38,627 bases of DNA from Phenylobacterium sp. (lineage in GTDB: Bacteria > Pseudomonadota > Alphaproteobacteria > Caulobacterales > Caulobacteraceae), in assembly GCA_003136395.1 (NCBI GenBank), contig PLEH01000193.1:472-39098 (forward strand). The letters run 5' to 3'. Below, piece after piece: positions 1 through 7,832 of this stretch. The position numbers and the translations under genes are program-made. Position 1 is the first letter of the stretch; each line of letters opens with the position of its first letter. Under the pieces are notes generated by a model, which was not told the DNA's origin, did no database searches, and saw only the letters and a list, made by a program, of their open reading frames with translations.

Positions 1-179
1 GTTGCGGCGGCAAGACCCCGCGGTTCGTCACCCTGTCGCCCGACGGCCGGACGCTTTATTCCGCCAACGAGGACAGCGACACCATCACGGCGCTCGCCGT
101 GGGGACCGATGGCCTCCTGGGGCGCCCGGCGCAGGCGGCGCAAGTCGGCAGCCCCACCTGCATCCTCTTCCGGACCTGA
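1..179 (+). CDS. Lactonase-family beta-propeller protein, C-terminal end (partial)
   Basis: Only the last 58 or so codons are inside the window; the reading frame begins at base 3 and ends with TGA at 177-179. The visible residues include LSPDGRTLYSANEDSDTI, a propeller-blade repeat, and end in GSPTCILFRT. That ending is typical of the 6-phosphogluconolactonase-like lactonase family (PF10282), seven-bladed propellers that hydrolyse sugar lactones or act as secreted binding proteins. The gene runs tail to tail with the PepSY gene that ends at 198, leaving 18 bases between them. The start, any signal peptide and the true substrate cannot be judged from this fragment. Another beta-propeller family remains possible, but the terminal motif favours the lactonase group. 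Confidence 0.72.
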   Translation, partial: CGGKTPRFVTLSPDGRTLYSANEDSDTITALAVGTDGLLGRPAQAAQVGSPTCILFRT

Positions 180-197
180 TCGCCCGCCACTGGGATG

Positions 198-1316
198 CTA
201 GGCCTCCTTGGCCGCGCGCTGGGCGCGATTGCGGCGCGCTCGCGCGGTGCGCGTCACCCACTGCACGGCCCCGCTAATTCCCAGGCCTGCGGCCAGCGCC
301 GCCGCCAGAAGGACGAGCCCACGGCCCACGATCCCCAGCCACTGACCGGTGTGGATCCAGAGCAGGCCGTTGAAGAAGCGCGAGCCTGCGGGCTCGCTCA
401 GCGCCCCCATCTCCCGCAGGACAGCCGCTGAACAGGCGTCCACCCAGACGTGGTCGGTGGCGCGCAGATCGGCGGTGTGGAGGGCGCGGAAATAGACTGC
501 CACGACCTTGCCGCCCTTTCCCGGGAAGCGAACGCTCTTGATGATCTGTCCCGGTCGGCGCAGGGCCGCGGCGGCCACCGCTTCGTCGAGGCCGCGCCGC
601 TTGGCGCAGGGGCCCGGCCCCGGCTTGGGGGCCGGGCTCTCCAACACCGGCGCGACCAAGTTCACCGCCGGGGCGAGCCAGGGCTGCCAGGCCATCAACA
701 GCCCGGTCGTGGCGCTGATCAGCAGCACCGGCGCCGCCAGGACCCCGGCGAGACGGTGCAGGTCGCGGGCGCCGCGCCAGGCGCCGGCGCGCAGGTTGAC
801 CGCGAGGGACCGGCCGACGCGCGCCAGACCGCCCGGCCACCAGACGAAGGGCCCGGTCAGCGCCATGAACAGCAGGCCAAGGCCGGTGAAGCCCACCACG
901 CGTTCGCCCGCGTCGCCGGAGAGCAGGCTCATGTGCAGCTGGTAAAGCCATTCCACCGGCCAGGCCGCCAGCGGGCCCTTGCGGGTGACGCGAGCCGTGG
1001 CGGGATCGACAGCGGCGTAGCCGATCGCGCCGGTCGGCGTCTCCAGGCGGACGAGATAGGCGTCGTCCGGCGTGACGGGAAAGTCGATGCGGGTCAGCTT
1101 TCGGCCCGGAAAGGCGGCCTTGCCGGCGGCGGCCACGGCAGCCAGGGGCGTCGGGGCAGCAGACGGCGCGACCACCAGGGCCTCGTGGTGGATGAGCCGG
1201 TTCAGCTCGTGCCGAAAGGCGATGGCGGTCCCCGTCACCCCCTGAACGATGACGAGCAGGACGACGATGAGGCCGGTCCAGCGGTGGGCGCGCAGCAGCA
1301 GGATTTTGAAGGGCAT
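198..1316 (-). CDS. PepSY-associated transmembrane protein (372 aa)
   Basis: A 372-residue inner-membrane protein of the PepSY-TM family (PF03929), often found beside iron- or siderophore-uptake genes and thought to act as a ferric or flavin-linked reductase. Four hydrophobic segments are visible: about 13-34 (after HRWTGL), one around the GFTGLGLLFMALTGPFVWW stretch, one after DLHRLAG, and one after WIHTGQWLGIVGRG. Histidines in HRW, FRHE, LHMSLL, DLHR and WIHTG sit at the membrane edges, as expected for haem ligands. The ATG at 1316 is two bases beyond the stop of the upstream tannase gene (TGA-TC-ATG), so the pair is translationally coupled. An open frame continues upstream to 1508 but only through the tannase gene. 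The family call is solid; the reductase role is inferred. Confidence 0.85.
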   Translation of the reverse strand: MPFKILLLRAHRWTGLIVVLLVIVQGVTGTAIAFRHELNRLIHHEALVVAPSAAPTPLAAVAAAGKAAFPGRKLTRIDFPVTPDDAYLVRLETPTGAIGYAAVDPATARVTRKGPLAAWPVEWLYQLHMSLLSGDAGERVVGFTGLGLLFMALTGPFVWWPGGLARVGRSLAVNLRAGAWRGARDLHRLAGVLAAPVLLISATTGLLMAWQPWLAPAVNLVAPVLESPAPKPGPGPCAKRRGLDEAVAAAALRRPGQIIKSVRFPGKGGKVVAVYFRALHTADLRATDHVWVDACSAAVLREMGALSEPAGSRFFNGLLWIHTGQWLGIVGRGLVLLAAALAAGLGISGAVQWVTRTARARRNRAQRAAKEA

Positions 1317-1318
1317 GA

Positions 1319-2968
1319 TCAGTGTTTGCGGGCCGGCTTTGGCGCCGCGCAGGCGAAGCTGGACGCTTCCGCGGACGGGCCGCCCCGGTAGCGGGCCACT
1401 TGCGGATAGGGACATAGCGGACGCTGGAAGGCGACCGTTCGAGGCGCGCCGCCCCCCGCATAGTGGGTGGCGAACAGCACCCCCGGCGCTCGGCCCTGTT
1501 CCACCCAATCCTGCAGCGCCAGCGCCATGTCATGTCGCGCATCGCCTACGGGCGGTTCCGAATCCCGTGTGGCGGACGACATGTTGGTTGCGCCGGGACC
1601 GCCCGCGCAGTGGGCCATGCCCGGAACCATGTACAGCCTGGCGAAGCCGTCGGCCCCGGGTGTCGCGGCGCGCATCGCTTGGAAGTAGTTGATCGCTTCG
1701 GGCGGCGCGCCGACCGGATCGGCCCACCCCATGAATATGATCAGCTTGCCGCCCCGCCGTTCGAAGGCCCTGAGGTCCGGATTGTCGGCGTCGAACGTGG
1801 CCGAGATCTTCGCGCGCACCCGGGCGGGATCGCGGCTCCAGTCGAAGCTCCACCAATTCCACTTCGGGTCTTCAAAGACCCACTGCCGGAAGAAGTCGAC
1901 CCGCTGCGGCTGGTCGGGATGATCGGGATCGGCCCAATAGCCCGTCCAGCCGGGGTGCTCGTCACGGGCCGAGGCCATGACCCCTTCGGCGCCGAAGGGA
2001 TAGCCGGGATAGATCTGGGCGTGCGTCCGCGGATCGCGCGGGCCCGCATAGATTTTCCGGGCGGCGGCGATCTCTTCCGCCGTCAGGCACGCGCCGGGCG
2101 CGGCTCGGCCGCATCGCAGGGATGCAAGGTCGAAGCGACAGGCACGCGGATCGCTGATCACGCCGTCCCTCACCCCATCCAAAGCGTCGCATTGCCCGAC
2201 CGCGGCCCGGTTGACGAGCTTCAGCTTGTCGGCGTCGAGGATCGGGTGCTCGTCGTCTCCCCGCCGGTGGTTGGCCTGGAAGTTCCACAGGAACGCCATG
2301 TTGAGCGCCGAGCGGTTGTTCCCAGGCGCGCCGGCGATGATGCCGTCGAAGTCGTCGGGATAGCGCTGGGCCTCCATCAAGGCCTGGTAACCGCCCGTCG
2401 AGCACCCGCTGAAGTAGGCGTGCTCCGCCGGCCTTCCGTAGTAGGCGGCGGTGACCAGCTTGGCGGCCACCACCGGCTCGTGGACCGCGCGGTGTGCGTA
2501 GTCGGCGATCTTCTCCGGATGGCCGACGCCGAACGAGAGGTCCTTGCCATGGTGGCCGGTGTCGGTCGCCACCGCCACGTCGCGCGCGCGCAGACGCTGC
2601 GACATCTGGGCGTAGTAGAGGTTCGACGAGTAGCCGCCGTTGCCGACCATATGCAGCCGCTGGCTCCAGCCTTCCAGGGGCAGCCAGACCTCGAATCCGA
2701 TCTCCGAACCCGGAACCGGTCGCGATACGCCCCTCACGCGGCAGAAGGGCGGCAGATCATGGTATCGGCGCGTCTCGCCGTCCGCGATGCGGGTGTCGTC
2801 CTTGAACTCCCCGCCGATGATCTCCTGGCTTGCGAGGATGGAGGCGTGTGGCAACGCGAGACCGGCGAGGTCGGCGCACGCCGCGGCCTGCGCGGGATGC
2901 GCGCGGGCCAGGCAAAGGGCCGCGCCGGCGAAGGCCCCGAGGAAGGTGCGCGAAAGGCTCTGAATCAT
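1319..2968 (-). CDS. Tannase/feruloyl esterase family secreted hydrolase (549 aa)
   Basis: Full-length member of the tannase/feruloyl esterase family (PF07519), secreted serine esterases acting on gallate, ferulate or related aromatic esters. The N-terminus (about 1-30) is a signal peptide ending in AQAAA. The CS-D-HC signature is complete: GCSTGG with Cys189 and Ser190, Asp417 in MGWADPVG, and His453-Cys454 in PGMAHCAGG. The aspartate-rich loop CDALDGVRDGVISDP (about 260-274) matches the family's calcium-binding lid region. The ATG at 2968 is the natural start because the signal peptide begins there; the ribosome-binding site is weak. The gene heads a two-gene operon with the PepSY protein and is divergent from the serine hydrolase at 3090. 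The substrate cannot be read from sequence; many homologues are only annotated by family. Confidence 0.9.
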   Translation of the reverse strand: MIQSLSRTFLGAFAGAALCLARAHPAQAAACADLAGLALPHASILASQEIIGGEFKDDTRIADGETRRYHDLPPFCRVRGVSRPVPGSEIGFEVWLPLEGWSQRLHMVGNGGYSSNLYYAQMSQRLRARDVAVATDTGHHGKDLSFGVGHPEKIADYAHRAVHEPVVAAKLVTAAYYGRPAEHAYFSGCSTGGYQALMEAQRYPDDFDGIIAGAPGNNRSALNMAFLWNFQANHRRGDDEHPILDADKLKLVNRAAVGQCDALDGVRDGVISDPRACRFDLASLRCGRAAPGACLTAEEIAAARKIYAGPRDPRTHAQIYPGYPFGAEGVMASARDEHPGWTGYWADPDHPDQPQRVDFFRQWVFEDPKWNWWSFDWSRDPARVRAKISATFDADNPDLRAFERRGGKLIIFMGWADPVGAPPEAINYFQAMRAATPGADGFARLYMVPGMAHCAGGPGATNMSSATRDSEPPVGDARHDMALALQDWVEQGRAPGVLFATHYAGGGAPRTVAFQRPLCPYPQVARYRGGPSAEASSFACAAPKPARKH

Positions 2969-3089
2969 GACTTCGTTTTTCTACTTTCAAAAATACAAAA
3001 TCATTGACGCAGGTGGCGGTCAACCGTATCGATCCTTCGGGAGATGGCGTCGCTGGGGAATCCTTCCATTCGCGGCCCAACCAGTGCGT

Positions 3090-4574
3090 ATGCCGCCAGC
3101 TTTGACGATTCCAGGCGCCAGCGAAGGCCGCGAGGGCGAAACCTCCGACGGACTGGCCCGCGGCGCGCCCAGCGCCACCGGGGTCGACGCCGATCGCGTG
3201 GTCGCCTTCCTGGACGATCTGGAGGCCGCCGGCCTCGAGTTGCACAGCCTGATGCTCCACCGGGCGGGCAAGGTGGTCGCCGAAGCCTGGTGGTGGCCCT
3301 ACGGTCCCACCCGACCGCGGATCATGCATTCGCTCGTCAAGAGTTTCACCTCATGCGCCGTGGGCCTGGCCATCGCGGAAGGCGCCTTTTCACTTAGCGA
3401 CAAGGTCGTTTCGTTCTTCCCCGACGCGCTGCCGCCGGTCGTGAACGACAACCTGGCCGCCATGACGGTGGAGGACTTGCTCACCATGCGCACCGGACAC
3501 GCGGCCGAGGTCGGCGGCTCGCTCTGGCGCGGGATCGACACCAGTTGGATCGCGGAATTCTTCAAAATCCCCGTGGTCAGCCCGCCGGGACAGACCTTCG
3601 TCTATTCCAGCGCCGCCAGCTACATGCTGGCGGCGATCCTGTTCCGGACGACGGGACAGACGTTGCACGCCTATCTTCGCCCGCGGCTCTTTGAGCCCAT
3701 GGGAATTCGCGGCGAGACCTGGGACGTGGGCCCCGATGGGTTCAACCCGGGGGGCAACGGCTTCACCGGCACGACGGCCGACGTCCTCAAGCTGGGCGTC
3801 CTGATGGCCCAGGACGGGGTCTGGGAGGGTCGCCGGCTGATTCCGGCGGAATGGATACGTACGGCCACGCGCGGCCACGCCGACGAAGGGCGCTATGGCT
3901 ATCATTGGCGCACCTATCCGAACGGCGCCTATGCGGCCCTCGGCATGTTCGTGCAGATGACCATCGTCTTTCCCGAGCACGGCGCGAGCCTGGCTGTCAC
4001 CGCCGCCATCGAGGAGAGCGATCGGCTGACCCCACACGTCTTCCGGCACTTCCCGGCCGGCTTCCGCGACAGTCCCTTCGACGGCGGCGCGGCCGACGCG
4101 CGGCTCGCGGCGCGGTTGGCCGCCATTCCGGCCGTTCGGCGGGTGGACACCAAGGGGATCGAGGGCGATTGGGCTCAGGCCAAGGGCCGCTTCAAGGTGA
4201 CGCCCAATCCGCTCGGGGTGCGCGAGGTCGCCTTCGAACCGTCACAGGACGCATTGGCCTTCCGCATGACCGACGCGGCGGGGACCTATGTCGTCACCTG
4301 CGGCCGGGAGGACTGGATCGAGGGCCGCACCGACATCCCGGGCCGCGAACTGCACCACGGCTACCGCCTGGGCGGCGCGCCGGTGATCGCCAGCGCCCGG
4401 TGGCGGGACGCGGCGACGCTGGAGATGACCTGGATCTTCGCGGAGACCGCCTTCCGAGACACCGTCGTCTGCCGGTTCGACGCGGAGACGGTCACCGTCG
4501 ATCGGGCTGTGAACATCAACTCCGCCGACCGCCGCCATCCGACCCTCGTCGGCAGGCGCGCGGAAGCGACCTGA
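3090..4574 (+). CDS. Beta-lactamase-fold serine hydrolase (class C type, about 494 aa)
   Basis: Serine hydrolase of the beta-lactamase/penicillin-binding class C fold (PF00144), the group that includes 6-aminohexanoate-dimer hydrolases and many esterases. The SxxK motif is in MHSLVKSF, and the Tyr motif appears as YSS in FVYSSAASYMLA. The C-terminal third (after about residue 370) is a separate beta-rich extension, so the protein is longer than a simple hydrolase of about 380 residues. No signal peptide is obvious. The start is uncertain: ATG 3090 is preferred because codons upstream of it look non-coding. GTG 3084 and an ATG at 2967 (inside the tannase start) are also in frame, and no strong Shine-Dalgarno sequence supports any of them. 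It is transcribed alone and followed by a strong terminator at 4637. The substrate is unknown. Confidence 0.83.
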   Translation: MPPALTIPGASEGREGETSDGLARGAPSATGVDADRVVAFLDDLEAAGLELHSLMLHRAGKVVAEAWWWPYGPTRPRIMHSLVKSFTSCAVGLAIAEGAFSLSDKVVSFFPDALPPVVNDNLAAMTVEDLLTMRTGHAAEVGGSLWRGIDTSWIAEFFKIPVVSPPGQTFVYSSAASYMLAAILFRTTGQTLHAYLRPRLFEPMGIRGETWDVGPDGFNPGGNGFTGTTADVLKLGVLMAQDGVWEGRRLIPAEWIRTATRGHADEGRYGYHWRTYPNGAYAALGMFVQMTIVFPEHGASLAVTAAIEESDRLTPHVFRHFPAGFRDSPFDGGAADARLAARLAAIPAVRRVDTKGIEGDWAQAKGRFKVTPNPLGVREVAFEPSQDALAFRMTDAAGTYVVTCGREDWIEGRTDIPGRELHHGYRLGGAPVIASARWRDAATLEMTWIFAETAFRDTVVCRFDAETVTVDRAVNINSADRRHPTLVGRRAEAT

Positions 4575-4636
4575 GATTTCGTCCCTACTCCCCAGGGGCC
4601 CCGGCGAGTCTGCCTCCAGACCCACCGGATCGACTA

Positions 4637-4669
4637 GGACGGCGCTCTCGGGCGCCGTCCTTTTCTTTT
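4637..4669 (+). terminator. Intrinsic terminator after the serine hydrolase gene
   Basis: GGACGGCGC (4637-4645) pairs perfectly with GCGCCGTCC (4652-4660) around a six-base loop, followed directly by TTTTCTTTT. The T-run lies only on the plus-strand side, so it terminates plus-strand transcription and protects the convergent hydrolase gene ending at 4675. Confidence 0.9.
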
Positions 4670-4674
4670 GGGGT

Positions 4675-5682
4675 TCAGGGCTTGCGCCGGGCCCAGGTTT
4701 CCAGGGCGTCGAAGGTGCGCCGCAGCGCCTGCAGGCTGGCCCCGCGCGTGGAGGCCGCGTCGGGGCCGATCCAGCCGTGCCCCACGCCGGGAATGAAGAC
4801 GGTCTCCACCGGCGCGTGATGCGCCCGCAGGGCGGCGGCCATGGCCTCGGTCTGCTTCGGGGAGACCTCGGTGTCGTCCAGGCCGTGCATCAGCAGGAAC
4901 GGCGCGTCCGCCCGGGCCGCATAGGTCAGGGGGCTGGCTTCGGCGACCTTCACGCCGCATGCCGTCGGCGCGCATCCCAGGAGCTGGCCGACATTGAGGC
5001 CGTTATAGGAAAGGTCGAGGGCCCCGTACCAGATGACCGCGCCCTGGACACAATCGGACCCGCCGGGCGGCTTGGCCAGTCGCGCTTGGGCGCCGGAAAG
5101 GCGGCCGGTCGAAGCCGCCGGCGCGAACGCCTCGACCCCGCATGTTGTGGCCGCCAGCGCAGCCAGGTGTCCGCCGGCCGAGCCACCCCAGGCGTAGACC
5201 CGGCCAGGATCGATCTGGTAGCGGACGGCGTTGGCGCGCAGGAAGCGGATGGCCGCCTTCACGTCCTGGATCTGGGCGGGGAAAGGCGCTTCGCCGGACA
5301 GGCGATAGTTGACCGAGGCCACGACGAAGCCTCGCGCCGCCAGGTCCGCCAGCACAGCCGGCCAGTCAGTGAAGGCGCCCGAGGTCCGGGCGTCGCCGCG
5401 GTTCCAGCCGCCGCCGTGGATCCAGACCACCAGGGGCTTCGGCTTGCCATCGGGTTGCGGCCGGTAGAGGTCGAGGGTCAGCGCACGGAAACCCGTGAGG
5501 TTCGCGTACTCGACGTCGGGCTGCCCAGTGACACCGCCGGGAAACCGGACCGCCGGTCGCGGATAGACGTCGGCGCGCACCGTCTCTGGGCCGACATGCG
5601 CGGTGACCGGCGCGGCCCTCGCAGAACCGACGCCCAGCGCCAGGCTGCAGCTGCCGATGATCGCCCATTGTCTCAATCGCAT
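4675..5682 (-). CDS. Secreted alpha/beta hydrolase (esterase/lipase, 335 aa)
   Basis: Alpha/beta hydrolase of the hormone-sensitive-lipase/BD-FAE type (COG0657-like). A signal peptide (about 1-23) precedes the catalytic domain. The oxyanion-hole motif HGGGW is at 89-93. The nucleophile Ser168 lies in GGSAGG, the acid is the Asp in HGLDD (269/270), and His302 lies in GVGHGW. An AGDYP-like polyester-binding segment is not present. ATG 5682 has a GGAGG Shine-Dalgarno a few bases upstream. The gene is monocistronic in appearance, with a palindromic candidate operator at 5701-5732 just upstream that resembles sequences before the TonB and DHDPS operons. This suggests co-regulation with the hydroxyproline genes. 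It probably hydrolyses a small ester or amide in the periplasm; the substrate is not identifiable. Confidence 0.88.
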   Translation of the reverse strand: MRLRQWAIIGSCSLALGVGSARAAPVTAHVGPETVRADVYPRPAVRFPGGVTGQPDVEYANLTGFRALTLDLYRPQPDGKPKPLVVWIHGGGWNRGDARTSGAFTDWPAVLADLAARGFVVASVNYRLSGEAPFPAQIQDVKAAIRFLRANAVRYQIDPGRVYAWGGSAGGHLAALAATTCGVEAFAPAASTGRLSGAQARLAKPPGGSDCVQGAVIWYGALDLSYNGLNVGQLLGCAPTACGVKVAEASPLTYAARADAPFLLMHGLDDTEVSPKQTEAMAAALRAHHAPVETVFIPGVGHGWIGPDAASTRGASLQALRRTFDALETWARRKP

Positions 5683-5700
5683 CGTCCCCTCCGTGACGCG

Positions 5701-5732
5701 GATTGTATTCTCTTGCGCAAAAGAATGATACC
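5701..5732. promoter_or_regulatory. Candidate operator upstream of the secreted hydrolase gene
   Basis: Two overlapping signals are seen. First, ATTCTCTTGCGCAAAAGAAT (5707-5726) is a 20-bp palindrome with one mismatched pair and a perfect TTGCGCAA core. Second, GATTGTATT (5701-5709) and AATGATACC (5724-5732), separated by 14 bases, recur as similar pairs before the TonB operon and the DHDPS operon. The element ends 19 bases before the hydrolase ATG, so a bound regulator would block transcription or initiation. Which protein binds is not known; the two GntR-type regulators in the window are the obvious candidates. Confidence 0.55.
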
Positions 5733-5763
5733 CAGCGCGAACTATGAGACGGCGCCGCCCCGG

Positions 5764-6864
5764 CTAGCCGCGAAGCGCCGATGAGATCGCCGCCAGCCCC
5801 GCCTCGAGTTCCTCCGCGGTGGGCCAGCCATAGCCCAGCCGGAAGTAGTGATCGGGTTGCTCGAACCAGTGGCCGGGGCCCACATAGGCGCCATGGGCCT
5901 CGAGAAGCCGGCGGTAGAAGGCCTCCGTCCCGCCCGGCGGTTCGACGGTCATGCGTGGGAAGCAGACCACGCCGCCCGAGGGCTTCACCCACTCCAGCCG
6001 ATCCTCTCGCTCTATCCAGGCGCTGACCACGCCGAGCCGCCGGCGCATCTCGGCGAGGATCGGCGCCAGCAGGTCGGCGCGGCGTTCCAGGACCTGCTCG
6101 GCGATCCACTCGTCGATAACGCTGCCGCAGATGTTCATCTGCTCGTGCGCGGCGAGGAACAGCTCCTGGAGGGACGGATCGCGGGTGATGACCCAACCCG
6201 TCCGGATGCCGGGAACGCCATAGGCCTTGGATAGCGAGGCGACACTGATCGCCCGCTCGCTCATCGAAGCGGCGAGCGGAAGCGCGCGCTCGAACGAGAG
6301 ATCACGATAGGTCTCATCCACCAGCAGGCGGCAGCCGTGCCGCTCCGCAAGGGCGACCAGGCCGCTGAGTTCCGCCACGCTCAGCATGACGCCGGTCGGA
6401 TTGTGCGGGCACGTCACGCTGATCAGCCGGGTTTTGGGGGTAAGCGCCGCGGCGACCTGGTCCAGGTTGAGGCGGAAGCCCTCATCGAACGACAGCTCGA
6501 TGAGACTCATCGCGCAACCGATAGCCCGCGGCGTCTCGAGGTTGGTCGCATAGTTCGGGCGGATCACCACCAGGTGGTCGGCTGGGCTCAGCAGGGCGGT
6601 GGCGATGATGAACAGCGCTCCGGCCGCGCCGGTGGTCACCAACACGTCGTCCGCCGACAGGCCAGGACCTTCGGCGGCGATCAGTTGGCGCAACCGCGGG
6701 CGGCCCCGGTGCTCGCCGTAGAGCAAAGTCAGGTCGGGAACGATCAGCCCCAGGTCCGACAGCTTGCGGTCGGCCACCGAGCTTTCCGAGAGGTTATAGC
6801 GGATACGGGCGTAGCCGTACTCCTCCGGCGACTCCACTTCGATTGGCATTCGGACGTAGCGCAC
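5764..6864 (-). CDS. PLP-dependent aminotransferase class I/II (366 aa)
   Basis: Fold-type I aminotransferase of the aspartate aminotransferase superfamily (PF00155). Motifs visible are CPHNPTG (Asn155), LVDETY (Asp183, contacts the PLP ring nitrogen), SLSKAYG with the Schiff-base Lys213, and Arg221 in GIRTGW. The overall look (NYATNLETP, substrate arm with RPNY) recalls the branch that contains capreomycidine synthase-like and other amino-acid-cyclising enzymes, but this is only an impression. GTG 6864 is chosen because GGAGG lies four bases upstream; ATG 6849 is the alternative. The gene follows the LuxR-type regulator by 61 bases on the same strand and probably shares its transcript. It may act on an amino acid supplied by the neighbouring hydroxyproline/peptide genes; the substrate is unknown. 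Confidence 0.82.
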   Translation of the reverse strand: MRYVRMPIEVESPEEYGYARIRYNLSESSVADRKLSDLGLIVPDLTLLYGEHRGRPRLRQLIAAEGPGLSADDVLVTTGAAGALFIIATALLSPADHLVVIRPNYATNLETPRAIGCAMSLIELSFDEGFRLNLDQVAAALTPKTRLISVTCPHNPTGVMLSVAELSGLVALAERHGCRLLVDETYRDLSFERALPLAASMSERAISVASLSKAYGVPGIRTGWVITRDPSLQELFLAAHEQMNICGSVIDEWIAEQVLERRADLLAPILAEMRRRLGVVSAWIEREDRLEWVKPSGGVVCFPRMTVEPPGGTEAFYRRLLEAHGAYVGPGHWFEQPDHYFRLGYGWPTAEELEAGLAAISSALRG

Positions 6865-6925
6865 GGGTCCTCCGGGGTTCGCTGCGCCTTCATGCGGCGA
6901 TCCGCCGAGGCGACGCCATCCCTCC

Positions 6926-7645
6926 TCAGAGGGGGTGACGGCAACGGGCGAAGAGCTCGGACAGCGATCCCACCCCGAGCTTGCGGAATATGCCTTTGCG
7001 ATGGTCCTTGACCGTGAAGCGCCCGATGGCGAGGCGTAGTGCGATCGCCTCGGAGCTGCATCCAATCAGCATGAGGTCCAGCACCTCCCGCTCGCGTGGG
7101 GTGAGCGCCGTGCCGACCATCGGCGGCGCCGTCAGCTCGTCGTGTCGGCGAAAGGCGGCGGCGAGCGGGGCGTGCAGGACCCGCAAAGCGCGCAAAGGAT
7201 CCGGACGCCGCCCCCTGGAACGGTAGCAGCAGAATTCGATCATGCCCCCGAAGCCCCGGAAAGTGACGCCCACCTCCTCCAGACCGCGCGGCCAGCCGCG
7301 AGTGCGGAAGCCCAGCTCCTCGGCGGGATCGCGCACCATGAGCATCCACGCGGCGTCTTCCTTGGGGCGTATGGCGAAGTCGCGGGCCCGGAACACCCTT
7401 TCGTCGAGGCCCTCGATCATCGGGTTCAGCCGGTGCGTGGCGGCCAGGTAGTTCTCGAGCCCCTCCCGACCGCCGGCGACGTCGAACTGATCGGTCAGGA
7501 GGCGGGGCAGCTGGTCAGGGAGATGCACGACGACGGTCGAGAACTCGAACCCGAGGGAGCGGGTCACCGCGGCCGCCGCCACCGCGGGAAAGCACGGCGC
7601 GCCGATAGTCCCGATGATCTCGCTCACCGTGTCATCGAACCGCAT
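6926..7645 (-). CDS. LuxR-family helix-turn-helix regulator (239 aa)
   Basis: The C-terminal part (about 180-235) is a LuxR/FixJ-type HTH (PF00196) with LTPREREVLDLM, SSEAIALRL and TVKDHRKGIFRKLGV. The first 170 residues are not recognisable as a receiver domain or as a standard autoinducer-binding domain, so the signal sensed is unknown. ATG 7645 is preferred because GAAGG lies directly upstream and because a perfect palindrome at 7655-7669 then stays outside the coding region. ATG 7660 or TTG 7672 in the same frame would place that palindrome inside the gene. It is divergent from the GntR regulator at 7833 and upstream of the aminotransferase, which it probably controls. Confidence 0.82.
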   Translation of the reverse strand: MRFDDTVSEIIGTIGAPCFPAVAAAAVTRSLGFEFSTVVVHLPDQLPRLLTDQFDVAGGREGLENYLAATHRLNPMIEGLDERVFRARDFAIRPKEDAAWMLMVRDPAEELGFRTRGWPRGLEEVGVTFRGFGGMIEFCCYRSRGRRPDPLRALRVLHAPLAAAFRRHDELTAPPMVGTALTPREREVLDLMLIGCSSEAIALRLAIGRFTVKDHRKGIFRKLGVGSLSELFARCRHPL

Positions 7646-7654
7646 CGCCTTCGA

Positions 7655-7669
7655 TTGCATTAAATGCAA
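7655..7669. promoter_or_regulatory. Perfect palindrome between luxR-type and gntR-type genes
   Basis: TTGCATTAAATGCAA is a perfect 7-1-7 inverted repeat in the divergent intergenic region. It lies ten bases before the preferred luxR-type start and could be the operator of either regulator. GATTGCATT (7653-7661), overlapping its left arm, differs by one base from the GATTGTATT element before other operons here. Confidence 0.55.
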
Positions 7670-7832
7670 CAAAAGTTCAATCTAAAGAGTCATTATGGAG
7701 CGTATCGGGGAGCCCGAAGTTTGGCGCTGCTCAACAAAAGGACAATCTGCTACGCTGCCCAGGGAATTTGAGCCCGTCCCGCGCGCCGAGGATCGAGAAT
7801 TGAGGGCGCGTCTCGCGCCCAGGAGACGAACC

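Noticed and set aside
1463..3007. Long plus-strand open frame (about 514 codons) opposite the tannase gene
   Set aside because: Antisense shadow in high-GC sequence: the minus strand has a signal peptide and a complete CS-D-HC catalytic signature.
7695..7832. 46-residue N-terminal extension of the double-HTH GntR regulator
   Set aside because: Third codon positions are not GC-biased as in the rest of the gene, and AGGAG stands seven bases before ATG 7833. Kept as an alternative because of the similar DHDPS leader.
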